Below, piece by piece: positions 34,731-45,510 of a stretch of DNA of 64,000 bases. The translations under genes were made by a program, and so were the position numbers. Every line of letters starts with the position of its first letter. Position 1 is the first letter of the stretch. The notes beneath the pieces are model-generated. The model was given only the letters and a program-made list of their open reading frames with translations. It did not search any database and had not been told where the DNA came from. Source of the stretch: Phycisphaerales bacterium (GTDB lineage: Bacteria; Planctomycetota; Phycisphaerae; Phycisphaerales; UBA1924). The stretch is from NCBI GenBank assembly GCA_029260315.1, contig JAJDDM010000008.1, positions 1 to 64,000 on the forward strand, given 5' to 3'.

Positions 34731-37700
34731 ATGAACGATTCGCGTGATCGTCGTCCCGCGAGCGAGACGCCCAGCTTCGAGAATCTGGAGCAACGGATGC
34801 TCCTCAGCGGCGATGGCCCGAGCGTCGGCTCGGTCATGTGGCGGGGCAGCGAGATCGAGGCCGTCCGCGACTCCTTCGTCGTGACATTCAGCCAGGCGTT
34901 CGAGGACACCCGGGCCGAGGCCGCGGTCGAGTTCCTCTCGTCCCGCCTGGGCGTCGAGTTGACCAACTTCGAGCGTCTGGGCCTGGGCTTCAGCGCGCAG
35001 ATGGATGTCGAGGGTCGGGTCCGCCCCAAGCGGGTCGATCGCCTGATGGACGACCTCGCATGGCTTCGCGGCATCGATCCCAACATCACCTACGAACCGG
35101 AGGTGGTCCCCAATGACCCGCGGTTCACCGAGCAATGGCAGCTGGAGAACACCGGCCAGATCGTCGGCGGACAGCCGGGCGTTGTCGGCGCCGATTCCAA
35201 TCTCCTGTCGGCATGGGACGTGACGACCGGCTCGATCGACACGATCGTCGCCGTCATCGATACCGGGGTAGATCTGGACCATCCCGACCTCGAAGCGAAC
35301 ATCTACGTCAACCCGGGGGAAACTCCTGGTAACGGTGTGGACGATGACGGCAACGGGTTCGTCGACGACGTCAACGGCTGGGACTTCGGCGAAAACGACA
35401 ACAACCCCAACGACGCCGCGGGCCACGGCACCCTGGTCGCCGGCACGATCGCGGCGGTCGGCAACAACGGCTTCGGCGTATCGGGCGTGATGTGGACCGG
35501 CTCGATCATGCCGATGAAGATCGCCGATCGGTTCGGCTTCCTCAGCCTCGCCGCGATCGTCGGCGCACACGACTATCTCACGATGATGCGAGGTCGCGGC
35601 GTGAACATCGTCGCCAGCAACAACAGCTACGGAACATTCTCTCCCGTGTTCTTCGAGGACCAGGAGGGCGGATTCCCCGCCGAACGCGACGCGATCCAGC
35701 GCTTCATCGACTCCGGCGGCGTGTTCGTCGCCTCGGCGGGCAACGACGCCAACGACAACGATGGCGATTTCACGTCCTTCCCCGCGGCGTACGACCTGCC
35801 CGGCATCGTCGCGGTCGCCGCGACCGACAACACCGATTCGCTCTCGACCTTCAGCAGCTTCGGCGCAGAGACGGTCGATCTGGCCGCACCCGGAACACTG
35901 GTCCGCACGACCCAGATCGACGGCGGATTCGCGTCGGTCAGCGGCACATCGTTCTCGGCGCCGATGGTCGCCGGGGCGGTCGGCCTGCTCAAGACGCTTC
36001 GCCCCCAGTCTTCCGGCGCAGAGATCCGCCAGGTGCTCATCGACTCGTCCCGCCCGGTCGCGAGCCTCCAGAACCGGGTCCAGTCCGGCGGCGTGCTCGA
36101 CGTCGCCGAGGCCCTGCGCATCATCGATCTGGACGGACCGGTCATCACGGCGGTCGATCCCGGCCCCGTGACAGGGCAGCTCGATGGCAATGGTGATCCG
36201 CGCAATGAACTCGTCGTGATCTTCAACAAGGACATCGACCCCGCGTTCCTCGACACCGGCTTCGTCTCACTCATCGGCAGCGGCAACGACGACACGTTCG
36301 GCACGGGTGATGATCGCGATATCCCGATTGACTCGATCGCGCTCGAAGGAACACGCACCGTCCGCATCCAGCTCAATCTGCTCGGATTCCTGCAGCAGCG
36401 ACTCCCGATCGACAACTACCAGCTCACCCTCAACGACGCCGGATTCCGCGACCTCGACGGGAACTTCCTCAACGGCAACGGCGACGCGGGCGAGGACGAG
36501 GTGTACGACTTCGAGATCGTGCCCAGCACAGGCACCCTCGAACCCAACGACACCCTCGGCACCGCCGAGCCGCTCACCTTCGCCGCCAGCGGCAGCGCCG
36601 AGTTCACCGGCCTGACGCTCGGCGACGGCGCACGCGCCGGCCTGGACGTCGATCTATTCGCCATCAACATTCCCCGAGGCGGCCTGATCAACGCCGAGGT
36701 CGTAGCCCAGAATCGTCCCGGCGGCTCCAACCTCGATTCCTACCTCCGCCTCTTCGACGGGCTCGGCAACGAGATCGCCGCCAACGATCAGTTCAACGGG
36801 CGAGACTCCCTCATCGACTTCTTCGTCTCCACAGGCGGAACCTACTACCTCGGCGTCAGCGGCTTCCCCAACTCTCAGTACAACCCCAATATCGCCGGCT
36901 CGGGCGTCAGCCAAGCCACCGGCGTCTACGACCTCTCGATCGATGTCGAACTGGTCCAGAACGATCGCGTGACCGCCACGGAGAATCTCGCGGCGAATCC
37001 CGCGCGAATCCCGCCGCAGGGCAGCCAGGGCATCTTCTCGACAACGATCAACTTCGCCGACACCCGCGAGATCCGCGACCTCAACGTCCGCCTCGACATC
37101 CTGCACGAGTTCGACAGCGATCTGCGGATCAGCCTCATCAGCCCCTCGGGCACGGTGGCGACACTGGTGAACCGTCGCGGCGCGTCCGGCGACAACTTCG
37201 ATTCCACCCTCCTCGACGACGAGGCGTCGGTCCCGATCAGCTCCGGCAGCGCCCCGTTCGATCGCCAGGGCGGCTATCGCCCCGACGACGCGCTCAGCAC
37301 GTTCGACGGCGAGTCCGCCGGCGGCACCTGGACCCTGGTCATCAACGACACCAAGAGCCTCGACACCGGGTTCCTGCTGAACTGGTCGCTCGACTTCACT
37401 CTGCTCAACAACATCTTCGGTGCGTTCGAGAGCAACGACACCATCCCCACCGCGACGCCATTGCAGGGCATCAACGGCTCGGGCGCTGTCCAGCTCCAGG
37501 CTTCGGTCGGCGACGGAGGCTTCGGCGGGCTCGATCGCGACATCTACGAGTTCGACGCCTTCGAGGGCAGCACGCTCAACGCGACCGCCGCCTCGTTCGG
37601 CTCGCTCAACAGCGCGCTCCAGCTCTTCGACGAGGACGGCAACAGGCTGCGCCTCGCGAACCCCAACGGCTCGCTCGACGCCACTATCAGCAACTTCGTC

Positions 37701-40067
37701 TTCAACGCCGGCGGCACATTCTACATCGCCGTCAGCGAGGCCAACAACGTCAACTATTCCCCGTTCGACGTCACCACAGGCAACCCCTCGCAGACCACCG
37801 GCGCGTACATACTCGACCTCACGCTCTCGGCGGGCGTCTCCGATGACCCGCGCATTCTCGATGGCGTCGGCGTCGATCTCGGCATCGGCGCCAACGGCAC
37901 CTTCCTCGCCGGCGCAGGCGCCAACCGCACCGGGCTGAGCTTCAACGGCGTCGAGTTCCTCTTCAGCGAGGCCGCGCAGGGCTTCCCGATGCACTTCTAC
38001 GGCGGCTCGGCGGGCGGCTCGGTCTTCCGCAACGGTGGCGGCACCGGCAGCAGCCTGCCCGTCTCGCTCACCGATCAGTCCGACCTCCAGAACCAGCGAC
38101 TCGTCGGAGAGTCGACCTTCAACGGCCTGGCCATCGATCGCGCGACCTCCTTCGGCATCGGTGACAACTTCGTTGCCGTCGATGTCATCATCACCAACAC
38201 CACCGGCCAGCGCATCGACAACATCCAGTGGATGGAGGCGTTCAATCCCGAGCAGGGCCTGAACTTCCTCCAGGGGACCACCGCCAACACCTCCAATGAC
38301 ATTCTCGCCGATGGCGGCGGCACCCTGCCCGCCGGCATCGCCTCGTTCTCCAACAACCTCTTCCCCAACGGCCTGAGCGTCATGCTCGCCGCACCGGCGG
38401 CCGACAGCAGGGCCCAGCTCACCTTCTTCGATCCCACCCGTGACATCCGCGACCCCTCGGTCCTGATGGGCCTGGGCGTCAACGACCCCAACGGCACGTC
38501 CGCCGACCAGGCGATGGGCCTTTCCTACGAGCTCGGCAACCTCAACGCGGGCCAGACGACGACGCTGCGATACTTCGTGCTCCTGGGCGAGTCCGAGGCC
38601 GACGCCCTGGCGATGTACGACGCCATCAACGACGGCACCGGGCGAGGCCACCTCACGGCCAACCCCGCCACTCCAGCGACCGAGCAGCTCATCACCGCGC
38701 CGGGCGATGACAACGACGAGGCCGCGACGCTGCCCTATCGCGTCTACTACCCCGAGGGCTTCGCCAACGGCAAGACCAGCACGTTCGTGCCCATCCTCAA
38801 CCCCCACGGCGTCTCCAACCGCGTCCAGATCATCGCACGCTACGAGTTCGGCGATCGCGACCAGATCATCTCCGAGGAGGTCATCCCCGCCGGCCAGCGT
38901 GGCGGCGTGACCATCACCACGCCCGAGCTCTTCGCCGCCGGCAACCAGCTCGTCCGCGCTCGCACGCCCTACGCCATCGAGATCCGCTCGCAGCTTCCCG
39001 TTGCCGCGAACTTCAGCCACTACGACCTGTTCCTGCTGACCGACGGCCCGGCCGCCGTCGGCGAGGCGTTCACCAACCAGCTCAACGAGGTCTTCACCTT
39101 CGCCGGCGCGACCAAGAACGCCAGCGTCAGCGACTTCCTGCTCTACATGAATACCTCCGATGAGGTCACCAAGGTCACCACGACCTTCTTCCCCACCGGC
39201 GGCGGGCAGGCGATCCAGATCACCCAGACCTTCCAGCCCTTCCGCCGAGGCGGGCTCAGCCTCAAGGCCCTCAACCAACTCCCCGCGGGCAGCTACGGCG
39301 TCCTCGTCGACGCCGACACGCCCATCATCGCATCGCTCACACACTTCGATCGCGGCGCCGGCACCGCCTACGGCGTCGTCGGAACGCCCGGCGGGGGCGA
39401 TGTCCGCGGCGCAATCCCCGAGGGCCAGATCGGCCTCAACTCCGTCGGCGAGGTCATCGGCGTGCTCAACGCAAACAGCCAGCGGGCCGAGGTGCTCTTC
39501 TCGTTCATCTTCCAGAACGGCACGACATTCCGCACGAATCTGAGCGTCAACGCCCAGAGCCGCGCCGAGCTCGATGTCGCCGCCCTCCGCAACTTCCCTT
39601 CCGGCCAGCCCTACTCGGTCCTCTACGAGGTCCAGAACGGCGACCTGCCGGTCAGCCTCGTCCTGCCCACCAAGGTCTTCGGCGATGAGTTCGCCTCCAG
39701 CTTCTCCGACAAGGCGTTCACCCTCTGGGGCTTCGGCGAGGGCTTCAGGCCCAAGCGCGAGGGCAACGTCACCGAGTTCCTCCGCCTGTTCAACCCCGCC
39801 GACACCGACGTCGCCGTCGAGATCACGATCCACTTCGACGGCGGGCTGGGCTCGGAGACCTTCCGCGCCGTGCTCCCAGGACGCCGCGTCCAGGAGTTTG
39901 ACGTCCACGACTTCGTCACCGGCGATCGGCGCAACCAGCAGACCTTCTACGGCCTGACCGTCAAGGCCGCCGACCCGATCGTCGCCTACATGGGCCACTT
40001 CGACGGCTTCTTCCCGGGCGGCTTCGGCACCCTCGGCACCCCGCTCGGCGCGAGCCAGAACGTCTGA
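34731..40067 (+). CDS. Large multidomain S8 (subtilisin-like) protease with P/Homo B and PPC-type domains and LEPR-XLL-like N-terminus
   Basis: FENLEQRMLLSGDGP; catalytic motifs VIDTGVDLDHPDLEANI, GHGTLVAGTIAA, GTSFSAPMVAGAVGLLK; proprotein-convertase P-like segment DLNVRLDILHEFDSDLRISLISPSGT. Confidence 0.9.
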   Translation: MNDSRDRRPASETPSFENLEQRMLLSGDGPSVGSVMWRGSEIEAVRDSFVVTFSQAFEDTRAEAAVEFLSSRLGVELTNFERLGLGFSAQMDVEGRVRPKRVDRLMDDLAWLRGIDPNITYEPEVVPNDPRFTEQWQLENTGQIVGGQPGVVGADSNLLSAWDVTTGSIDTIVAVIDTGVDLDHPDLEANIYVNPGETPGNGVDDDGNGFVDDVNGWDFGENDNNPNDAAGHGTLVAGTIAAVGNNGFGVSGVMWTGSIMPMKIADRFGFLSLAAIVGAHDYLTMMRGRGVNIVASNNSYGTFSPVFFEDQEGGFPAERDAIQRFIDSGGVFVASAGNDANDNDGDFTSFPAAYDLPGIVAVAATDNTDSLSTFSSFGAETVDLAAPGTLVRTTQIDGGFASVSGTSFSAPMVAGAVGLLKTLRPQSSGAEIRQVLIDSSRPVASLQNRVQSGGVLDVAEALRIIDLDGPVITAVDPGPVTGQLDGNGDPRNELVVIFNKDIDPAFLDTGFVSLIGSGNDDTFGTGDDRDIPIDSIALEGTRTVRIQLNLLGFLQQRLPIDNYQLTLNDAGFRDLDGNFLNGNGDAGEDEVYDFEIVPSTGTLEPNDTLGTAEPLTFAASGSAEFTGLTLGDGARAGLDVDLFAINIPRGGLINAEVVAQNRPGGSNLDSYLRLFDGLGNEIAANDQFNGRDSLIDFFVSTGGTYYLGVSGFPNSQYNPNIAGSGVSQATGVYDLSIDVELVQNDRVTATENLAANPARIPPQGSQGIFSTTINFADTREIRDLNVRLDILHEFDSDLRISLISPSGTVATLVNRRGASGDNFDSTLLDDEASVPISSGSAPFDRQGGYRPDDALSTFDGESAGGTWTLVINDTKSLDTGFLLNWSLDFTLLNNIFGAFESNDTIPTATPLQGINGSGAVQLQASVGDGGFGGLDRDIYEFDAFEGSTLNATAASFGSLNSALQLFDEDGNRLRLANPNGSLDATISNFVFNAGGTFYIAVSEANNVNYSPFDVTTGNPSQTTGAYILDLTLSAGVSDDPRILDGVGVDLGIGANGTFLAGAGANRTGLSFNGVEFLFSEAAQGFPMHFYGGSAGGSVFRNGGGTGSSLPVSLTDQSDLQNQRLVGESTFNGLAIDRATSFGIGDNFVAVDVIITNTTGQRIDNIQWMEAFNPEQGLNFLQGTTANTSNDILADGGGTLPAGIASFSNNLFPNGLSVMLAAPAADSRAQLTFFDPTRDIRDPSVLMGLGVNDPNGTSADQAMGLSYELGNLNAGQTTTLRYFVLLGESEADALAMYDAINDGTGRGHLTANPATPATEQLITAPGDDNDEAATLPYRVYYPEGFANGKTSTFVPILNPHGVSNRVQIIARYEFGDRDQIISEEVIPAGQRGGVTITTPELFAAGNQLVRARTPYAIEIRSQLPVAANFSHYDLFLLTDGPAAVGEAFTNQLNEVFTFAGATKNASVSDFLLYMNTSDEVTKVTTTFFPTGGGQAIQITQTFQPFRRGGLSLKALNQLPAGSYGVLVDADTPIIASLTHFDRGAGTAYGVVGTPGGGDVRGAIPEGQIGLNSVGEVIGVLNANSQRAEVLFSFIFQNGTTFRTNLSVNAQSRAELDVAALRNFPSGQPYSVLYEVQNGDLPVSLVLPTKVFGDEFASSFSDKAFTLWGFGEGFRPKREGNVTEFLRLFNPADTDVAVEITIHFDGGLGSETFRAVLPGRRVQEFDVHDFVTGDRRNQQTFYGLTVKAADPIVAYMGHFDGFFPGGFGTLGTPLGASQNV

Positions 40068-40091
40068 GACCCATCCTGATCCTTGCTCCGA

Positions 40092-40119
40092 GGGGCCGGC
40101 GCATCAGCGCCGGCCCCTT
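40092..40119 (+). terminator. Strong hairpin / terminator after S8 protease
   Basis: GGGGCCGGCGC-atca-GCGCCGGCCCC-TTGTCTCTT; perfect 11-bp stem. Confidence 0.75.
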
Positions 40120-40158
40120 GTCTCTTCAGTGCGATCGTCCGCGACTACGCTCATGGCC

Positions 40159-40911
40159 ATGCCCGAGCTTGCCACACTTTCGACCGACGGACCGATCGCG
40201 CAGCTCCGCCTGAACCGCCCCGACAGCCGAAACGCCCTCTCGATCGAGCTGATCCAGGCACTGCGCGATCGCGTCGCCGAGCTTCGCGGGAACTCGGACA
40301 TCACCGTCGTCGTGCTCACTGGCCAAGGCCCCTCCTTCTGCGCCGGCATGGACCTCAAGCAGGTGCAGGCAGGAGGCGACACACCGGAAATGCTTCTGCG
40401 ATCGCTCGCCGAGTTCACGCTCGAGCTGCGCGCACTCGAAGCCGTCGTGCTCGCGTCGGTCAACGGCGCGGCGATCGGCGGCGGCTGTGGGCTCGCGTGC
40501 ATCTGCGATGTCGCGATCACCCACGCCGACGCCAAGCTCGGGTTCCCCGAGGTCGATCTGGGCCTCTGCCCCGCGGTGGTCGCACCGTGGGTCGTGAAGC
40601 GGATCGGCGCAGGCCGCGCCCGGGCTCTGCTGCTGCGCGGCGGGCTCATCTCCGGTCGCGACGCCGCGGACATCGCCCTGGTCGATCAATGCGCCGATAC
40701 CCGCGACGCGTTCGAGTCGTTGACCGAATCGACCGCCCGGCGTCTTGCCGAGGGCGGGCCGCAGGCGCTGCGCGCCACCAAGTCGCTGCTCAACGAGATC
40801 GACGGCTCGAATGACGCAGAGCTGCTGCTGCGCGGCGCGGCACTCTCGGCAAGCGTCATCGCCGGCGAAGAGGCCCAGACGGCGCTGCGCGCGAGGTTTG
40901 GTGACCGCTAG
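40159..40911 (+). CDS. Enoyl-CoA hydratase/isomerase family protein
   Basis: MPELATLSTDGPIAQLRLNRPDSRNALSIELIQAL...GPSFCAGMDLKQ...GAAIGGGCGLACICDVAITHADAKLGFPEVDLGL. Confidence 0.9.
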   Translation: MPELATLSTDGPIAQLRLNRPDSRNALSIELIQALRDRVAELRGNSDITVVVLTGQGPSFCAGMDLKQVQAGGDTPEMLLRSLAEFTLELRALEAVVLASVNGAAIGGGCGLACICDVAITHADAKLGFPEVDLGLCPAVVAPWVVKRIGAGRARALLLRGGLISGRDAADIALVDQCADTRDAFESLTESTARRLAEGGPQALRATKSLLNEIDGSNDAELLLRGAALSASVIAGEEAQTALRARFGDR

Positions 40912-41029
40912 CTTCGCACCTCGTCGCCCGCCCGCTACTCGTTCTCGGACCGATGCAGCGGGCCTTCGGCGCATATACTGAGCTGTTCGACCGACCGCCC
41001 GATTCCGGGTGATTTCCCGAGCCAGATCC

Positions 41030-41923
41030 ATGACCACCGAACCGCTCCGCATCGAGATGGACGAGAACGCCCCCCACGCGGGCTGCTGCACGCTGTGGCT
41101 CGACGCCGGCGACTCGCCGATGATCGTCCTCGACCGCCCGCTGATCGAGCGTCTGGAGGACGCGCTGGAGGCCGTGCCGCGCGACGCCAAGGGGCTCGTC
41201 CTCGCGTCCGAGAGCGATCGGGTCTTCGTCGCCGGGGCGGACCTCAAAACCATCCACGGCGCGGCTGACAGCGAGTTGCTGGCATACCTGGCCTACGCGT
41301 CTGAGGTCTACGCCATGCTCGCGCAGTTCCCGGTCCCCACCGCCGCGGCGATCGGCGGCGCGGCGCTCGGCGGCGGGCTGGAACTCGCCATGCACTGCGA
41401 CGGGCTCATCGGCGGGCCAAATCCCTCCGCCAAGCCATACCCCGTGGGCCTGCCCGAAGCCGGCCTGGCGCTCTGCCCGGGCTGGGGCGGCACCAACATG
41501 CTCCCCGCGCGCATCGACCCGAAAGACGCCATCGAGCGCACCGCCACCGGCCGCACCATGACCTATCCCGAGGCCGTCGACATCGGCCTCTTCGACGCCA
41601 CGAGCGACTCGCCCGAGACGCTGCTCGACACCGCAAAGGCCTGGGTTCTCAGCGCCGATCTGCCCGAGCGCAACGGCGCGCCCTCCCGATGGATCGGACG
41701 CCCGGACAGGGCCGGGGCGGTGCGCGACGCGATCCACTCACTCTCGGGCGACACCTTCGAGTCGCCCTCGGGCCTCGCCGTGATGGAGGCGATCCACGCC
41801 GGGCTCAGCGACGACTGGGACGCGGCCCTGCGCGTCGAACAGAACAACCTGGTGCGCCTCCGATCCACGCCCGAGGGGCGCTCGGCGATCGAGGCGTTCT
41901 TCGCCAAGTCCGCCAAGCGATAA
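41030..41923 (+). CDS. Enoyl-CoA hydratase/isomerase-like (divergent crotonase) protein
   Basis: VLASESDRVFVAGADLKTIHG...AAAIGGAALGGGLELAMHCDGLIG. Confidence 0.82.
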   Translation: MTTEPLRIEMDENAPHAGCCTLWLDAGDSPMIVLDRPLIERLEDALEAVPRDAKGLVLASESDRVFVAGADLKTIHGAADSELLAYLAYASEVYAMLAQFPVPTAAAIGGAALGGGLELAMHCDGLIGGPNPSAKPYPVGLPEAGLALCPGWGGTNMLPARIDPKDAIERTATGRTMTYPEAVDIGLFDATSDSPETLLDTAKAWVLSADLPERNGAPSRWIGRPDRAGAVRDAIHSLSGDTFESPSGLAVMEAIHAGLSDDWDAALRVEQNNLVRLRSTPEGRSAIEAFFAKSAKR

Positions 41924-42009
41924 CGCATCGACCTCCGCGGCATCAGACAACAAACGCCGCACCGGCCTCGCCCCAGGCGATCCCGGCGCGACGATGAAGG
42001 GAGACGACC

Positions 42010-43983
42010 ATGGCCGACCTCAAGAACATGAAAGGCATCTCCGAGCAAGACCGCAAGGAGCTCGAGGAGGCCGAGAGCCTGCTGGGACCCGAGCCCGAGG
42101 CGATGGGCCTGGTCAAGAACTACTTCTGGGGTCGCGTCCGCGAGGATCTGCTGTTTCCTTATCCCGAGATCGTCAGCGCCGAGGAAACCGCCCGCTGCGA
42201 CCAACTGTTGGCTGAGCTTGAGGACTACCTGCGCGACGAGCACCCCTCGGTGCAGATCGATCAGGAGCAGGAAATCCCCCAAGAGAACCTCGACCGCCTG
42301 TTCAAGATGGGCGTGCTGGGCATGACCATCCCGACCGAGTTCGGTGGGCTTGGCATGGGCATCACCAGCTACAACCGCGTCCTGGAGATGCTGGGCAAAT
42401 ACTGCGGCTCGACCGCCGTGGTCGTCAGCGCCCACCTCTCGATCGGCTGCGGCGCTATTAAACTCTTCGGGACCGACGAGCAGAAGAAGCAATGGCTGCC
42501 ACACCTGGCCAGCGAGTGGCTCAGCGCGTTCTGTTTGTCCGAGCCCAACGTCGGCTGCGACGCCGGCGGGCAGGAAACCCACTGCGAGCTGTCCGAGGAT
42601 GGCGAGTACTACATCCTCAACGGCGAGAAGAAGTGGGCCACCAGCGGTGCCCTCTCCCGCCTCTTCACCGTCATGGCCAAGCAGAAGATGCCCGATGGCA
42701 AGGAGAAGGTCACCGCCCTGGTCTGCACGCCCGACATGGAAGGCATCGACATCTTCCAGAAGAACCGCGCCAAGTGCGGCATCCGCGGCACTTGGCAGGC
42801 CCGCATCCGGTTCACAAACGTCCGCGTCCCCAAGTTCAACCGCCTGCACGGCGAGGGCAAGGGCCTCAACGTCGCGCTCACCTGCCTGAACTACGGGCGC
42901 TGCACGCTCAGCGCCGGCATGCTGGGCGGTGCACACCGCGCGACGGACCAGGCCATCAAATGGGCCCAGACCCGCCACCAGTTCGGGCGTCCGATCAGCG
43001 ACTTCGAGCTCATGCGAAAGAAAATCGCCCGCATGAGCGCGCTCAACTACGCCATGGACGCCGTGCTCTACGCGACCACCGGCTTCCTCGATCGCCACGA
43101 CGACGACATCATGGTCGAGACCGCCATCTGCAAGGTCTTCTGCTCGGAGATGGGCTGGATCGTCGTCAACGACGCCATGCAGATCATGGGCGGCGAGGGC
43201 TACATGACAGAGAACGAGGTCGAGCGGATCTTCCGCGACTCGCGCATCAATCTCATTGTCGAGGGCGCGAACGAGGTCATGCAGCGCTTCATCTTCGGCT
43301 ACGGCGGCAAGCAGCTCGCAGAGCACATGCTGCCCATCAAGGAGGCCGTCGGCTGGGACAAGGACGAGGGCTTCGGCGCGAACCTCTCTCGCATCAGCAA
43401 GAACATGATGAAGCGTAACGTCCGCAAGGCCGCCATCCCGCTTGGCATGGAGGTCTTCCTGCACGTCCGCCCGCGGATGGATCGCATCGAGAAGGTGCAT
43501 TCCTCGCTGCGCCCCCACGCCCGCCGACTCGCCCGTCTGACCCGCGAGCTGAGCCACCAGTTCAAGCAGGCCTCGGCGAAGTTCGAGGAGCGCATCCTCG
43601 AGCGCCAGGTCATCCAGGCCCGCCTCGGCGACGCCGCGATGTACGTCCACGCCTTCGCCTGCACGCTCAGCAAGCTCGATTCGCAGGTGCGAGCGGGCGT
43701 CAACGGGCCCGAGGGCGAGCGCGATCACGCCGCCGCCGAGCACTTCATGGATATCGCCGAGCTCGAAACTGAGAACTGCTTCGGCGCGATCTATCGCAAC
43801 ACCGACGAGACGATGCTCGAGGCCGCGAGCGCCGCGCTCACGCTCAGCGACACGCTGCCCAACGACCTGTTCATCATCCCCGAACGGGCCCCCGAGGCCC
43901 AGGGAACGGGCCGCAAGCCCGTCAATCGCGGCGTCAAGCAGTTCCCGGGCGACAAGCACGTCACCAGCGACACCAACGCCTGA
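42010..43983 (+). CDS. Acyl-CoA dehydrogenase
   Basis: AFCLSEPNVGCDAGGQETHCELSEDGEYYILNGEKKWATSG; YGRCTLSAGMLGGAHRATDQAIKWAQTRHQFGRPI; DAMQIMGGEGYMTENEVERIFRDSRI. Confidence 0.92.
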   Translation: MADLKNMKGISEQDRKELEEAESLLGPEPEAMGLVKNYFWGRVREDLLFPYPEIVSAEETARCDQLLAELEDYLRDEHPSVQIDQEQEIPQENLDRLFKMGVLGMTIPTEFGGLGMGITSYNRVLEMLGKYCGSTAVVVSAHLSIGCGAIKLFGTDEQKKQWLPHLASEWLSAFCLSEPNVGCDAGGQETHCELSEDGEYYILNGEKKWATSGALSRLFTVMAKQKMPDGKEKVTALVCTPDMEGIDIFQKNRAKCGIRGTWQARIRFTNVRVPKFNRLHGEGKGLNVALTCLNYGRCTLSAGMLGGAHRATDQAIKWAQTRHQFGRPISDFELMRKKIARMSALNYAMDAVLYATTGFLDRHDDDIMVETAICKVFCSEMGWIVVNDAMQIMGGEGYMTENEVERIFRDSRINLIVEGANEVMQRFIFGYGGKQLAEHMLPIKEAVGWDKDEGFGANLSRISKNMMKRNVRKAAIPLGMEVFLHVRPRMDRIEKVHSSLRPHARRLARLTRELSHQFKQASAKFEERILERQVIQARLGDAAMYVHAFACTLSKLDSQVRAGVNGPEGERDHAAAEHFMDIAELETENCFGAIYRNTDETMLEAASAALTLSDTLPNDLFIIPERAPEAQGTGRKPVNRGVKQFPGDKHVTSDTNA

Positions 43984-44068
43984 GCCGGGGCCTGAGAGCA
44001 GGGCTTTGGACCGCTGAATCCCCCGAGAACCCGCTACGATCGGGCGGACCCGACCGAACGGAGATCGC

Positions 44069-45196
44069 ATGCCGCAACGGACCGTGTACGAGACCAAGAT
44101 CGAGTACCTGCAGATCCTCGACGAGGACGCCAGACTCGATACCAAGCTCGCAAAGAACACGCTGACCGACGAGGAGGTCCGCGACCTGTTCGAGAAGATG
44201 GTGATCTATCGCCATTACGACGAGGTCGCCTTCAAGCTCCAGCGTTCGGGGCGCATGGGAACCTATCCCCAGAACAAGGGCCAGGAGGCCGCGGCCCTCG
44301 GCTCGGGCTACGCCGCCAAGAAGGGCACCGACTTCCTCGTGCCGTGCTATCGCGAGAACGCGGCGCTCTTCCTGCACGGCCTGCCGCTGCACTACATCCT
44401 CTTGCACTGGATGGGCGACGAACGAGGCAACCAGATCCCCGACGGCTGCCACATGACCCCGCTGTCGATCCCGATCGGCACGCAGATGCTCCACGCCGCG
44501 GGCATCGCCTGGGCGTACAAGATCCGCAAGGAGCCGCGCTGCGTCATCACCTACTTCGGCGACGGCGCAACGTCCGAGGGCGACTTCCACGAGGCGATGA
44601 ACTTCGCCGGCACGCTCCAAGCCCCGTGCGTGTTCTTCTGCCAGAACAACCAATGGGCGATCAGCGTGCCGCGCGAGACCCAGACCGCCAGCGAGACGAT
44701 CGCCCAGAAGGCCATCGCCTACGGCATGCCGACGATCCAGGTCGACGGCAACGACATGTTCGCGGTCTTCAAGGCCACGCGCGAGGCGCTCGATCGCGCC
44801 CGCGCCGGTGGCGGACCCAGCTTCATCGAGGCCGTGACCTATCGCCTCGCCGACCACACCACCGCCGACGACGCCCGCCGGTATCGCGACACTGAGGAGC
44901 TTGAGGCCTGGCAGGCCAAGGATCCGATCATCCGCCACCGCAAGTATCTCGAGGAAAAGGGCTTGTGGGACGACGAGAAGCAGGCCGAGACCGAGGCCCG
45001 CGCCAAGAAGATCGTGCAGGAGGTCGTCAAGGCCGCCGAGGGCATCGAGAAGCCGAGCTTCGAGGACATCTTCAACTTCACATTCGCGGAGATCCCCGAG
45101 TCGATCGCCCGCCAGCGCAACACCGGCCGGACGAGTTCGCTGGGTCAGGATCCAGAGCAGGCGGGCCTGAAGGCCGAGGCGCAGCGGGTTGGCTGA
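44069..45196 (+). CDS. 2-oxo acid (pyruvate/branched-chain) dehydrogenase E1 alpha subunit
   Basis: GRMGTYPQNKGQEAAALGSGYA; TPP motif YFGDGATSEGDFHEAMNFAGTLQAPCVFFCQNNQWAIS. Confidence 0.93.
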   Translation: MPQRTVYETKIEYLQILDEDARLDTKLAKNTLTDEEVRDLFEKMVIYRHYDEVAFKLQRSGRMGTYPQNKGQEAAALGSGYAAKKGTDFLVPCYRENAALFLHGLPLHYILLHWMGDERGNQIPDGCHMTPLSIPIGTQMLHAAGIAWAYKIRKEPRCVITYFGDGATSEGDFHEAMNFAGTLQAPCVFFCQNNQWAISVPRETQTASETIAQKAIAYGMPTIQVDGNDMFAVFKATREALDRARAGGGPSFIEAVTYRLADHTTADDARRYRDTEELEAWQAKDPIIRHRKYLEEKGLWDDEKQAETEARAKKIVQEVVKAAEGIEKPSFEDIFNFTFAEIPESIARQRNTGRTSSLGQDPEQAGLKAEAQRVG

Positions 45197-45207
45197 GGAG
45201 TTGGATC

Positions 45208-45510
45208 ATGATCGCCGAGGACATCCGACGATTGCTGCGAGAGGAGCCCTTTGAACCATTCGAGATCCATCTCGTGAACGGTCGGAGCCTGCGCGTGCCG
45301 CACCGCGATTTCGTGTGGATCCCGCCGAAGCACGTCCGCACGGTGTATGTGATCGACGAGGACGGTTACGTTGAGTTGGTGAACACAATCCTGATCGTGA
45401 GCATCAGCCCGCTCCGGGGGCCTGACAACTCCAATGGCGATAGCTCCTGGCCCGCGAGCGGCGGCCCGGGTTCACAAGACGACAACGGCGATCGCAACGG
45501 GACCGGCTGA
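45208..45510 (+). CDS. Small hypothetical protein (paralog of 46257-46508)
   Basis: MIAEDIRRLLREEPFEPFEIHLVNGRSLRVPHRDFVWIPPKHVRTVYVIDEDGYVELVNTILIVSI; stop overlaps next ATG. Confidence 0.65.
   Translation: MIAEDIRRLLREEPFEPFEIHLVNGRSLRVPHRDFVWIPPKHVRTVYVIDEDGYVELVNTILIVSISPLRGPDNSNGDSSWPASGGPGSQDDNGDRNGTG

Noticed and set aside
36654-39998. 1114-aa minus-strand ORF opposite the S8 protease
   Set aside because: Antisense to a clearly motif-supported gene; long open antisense frames are expected in high-GC DNA; low-complexity Val/Glu/Gly/Asp-rich translation without motifs.
41563-44160. 865-aa minus-strand ORF opposite crotonase and acyl-CoA dehydrogenase
   Set aside because: Opposite strands carry recognisable enzyme motifs; antisense frame has none.
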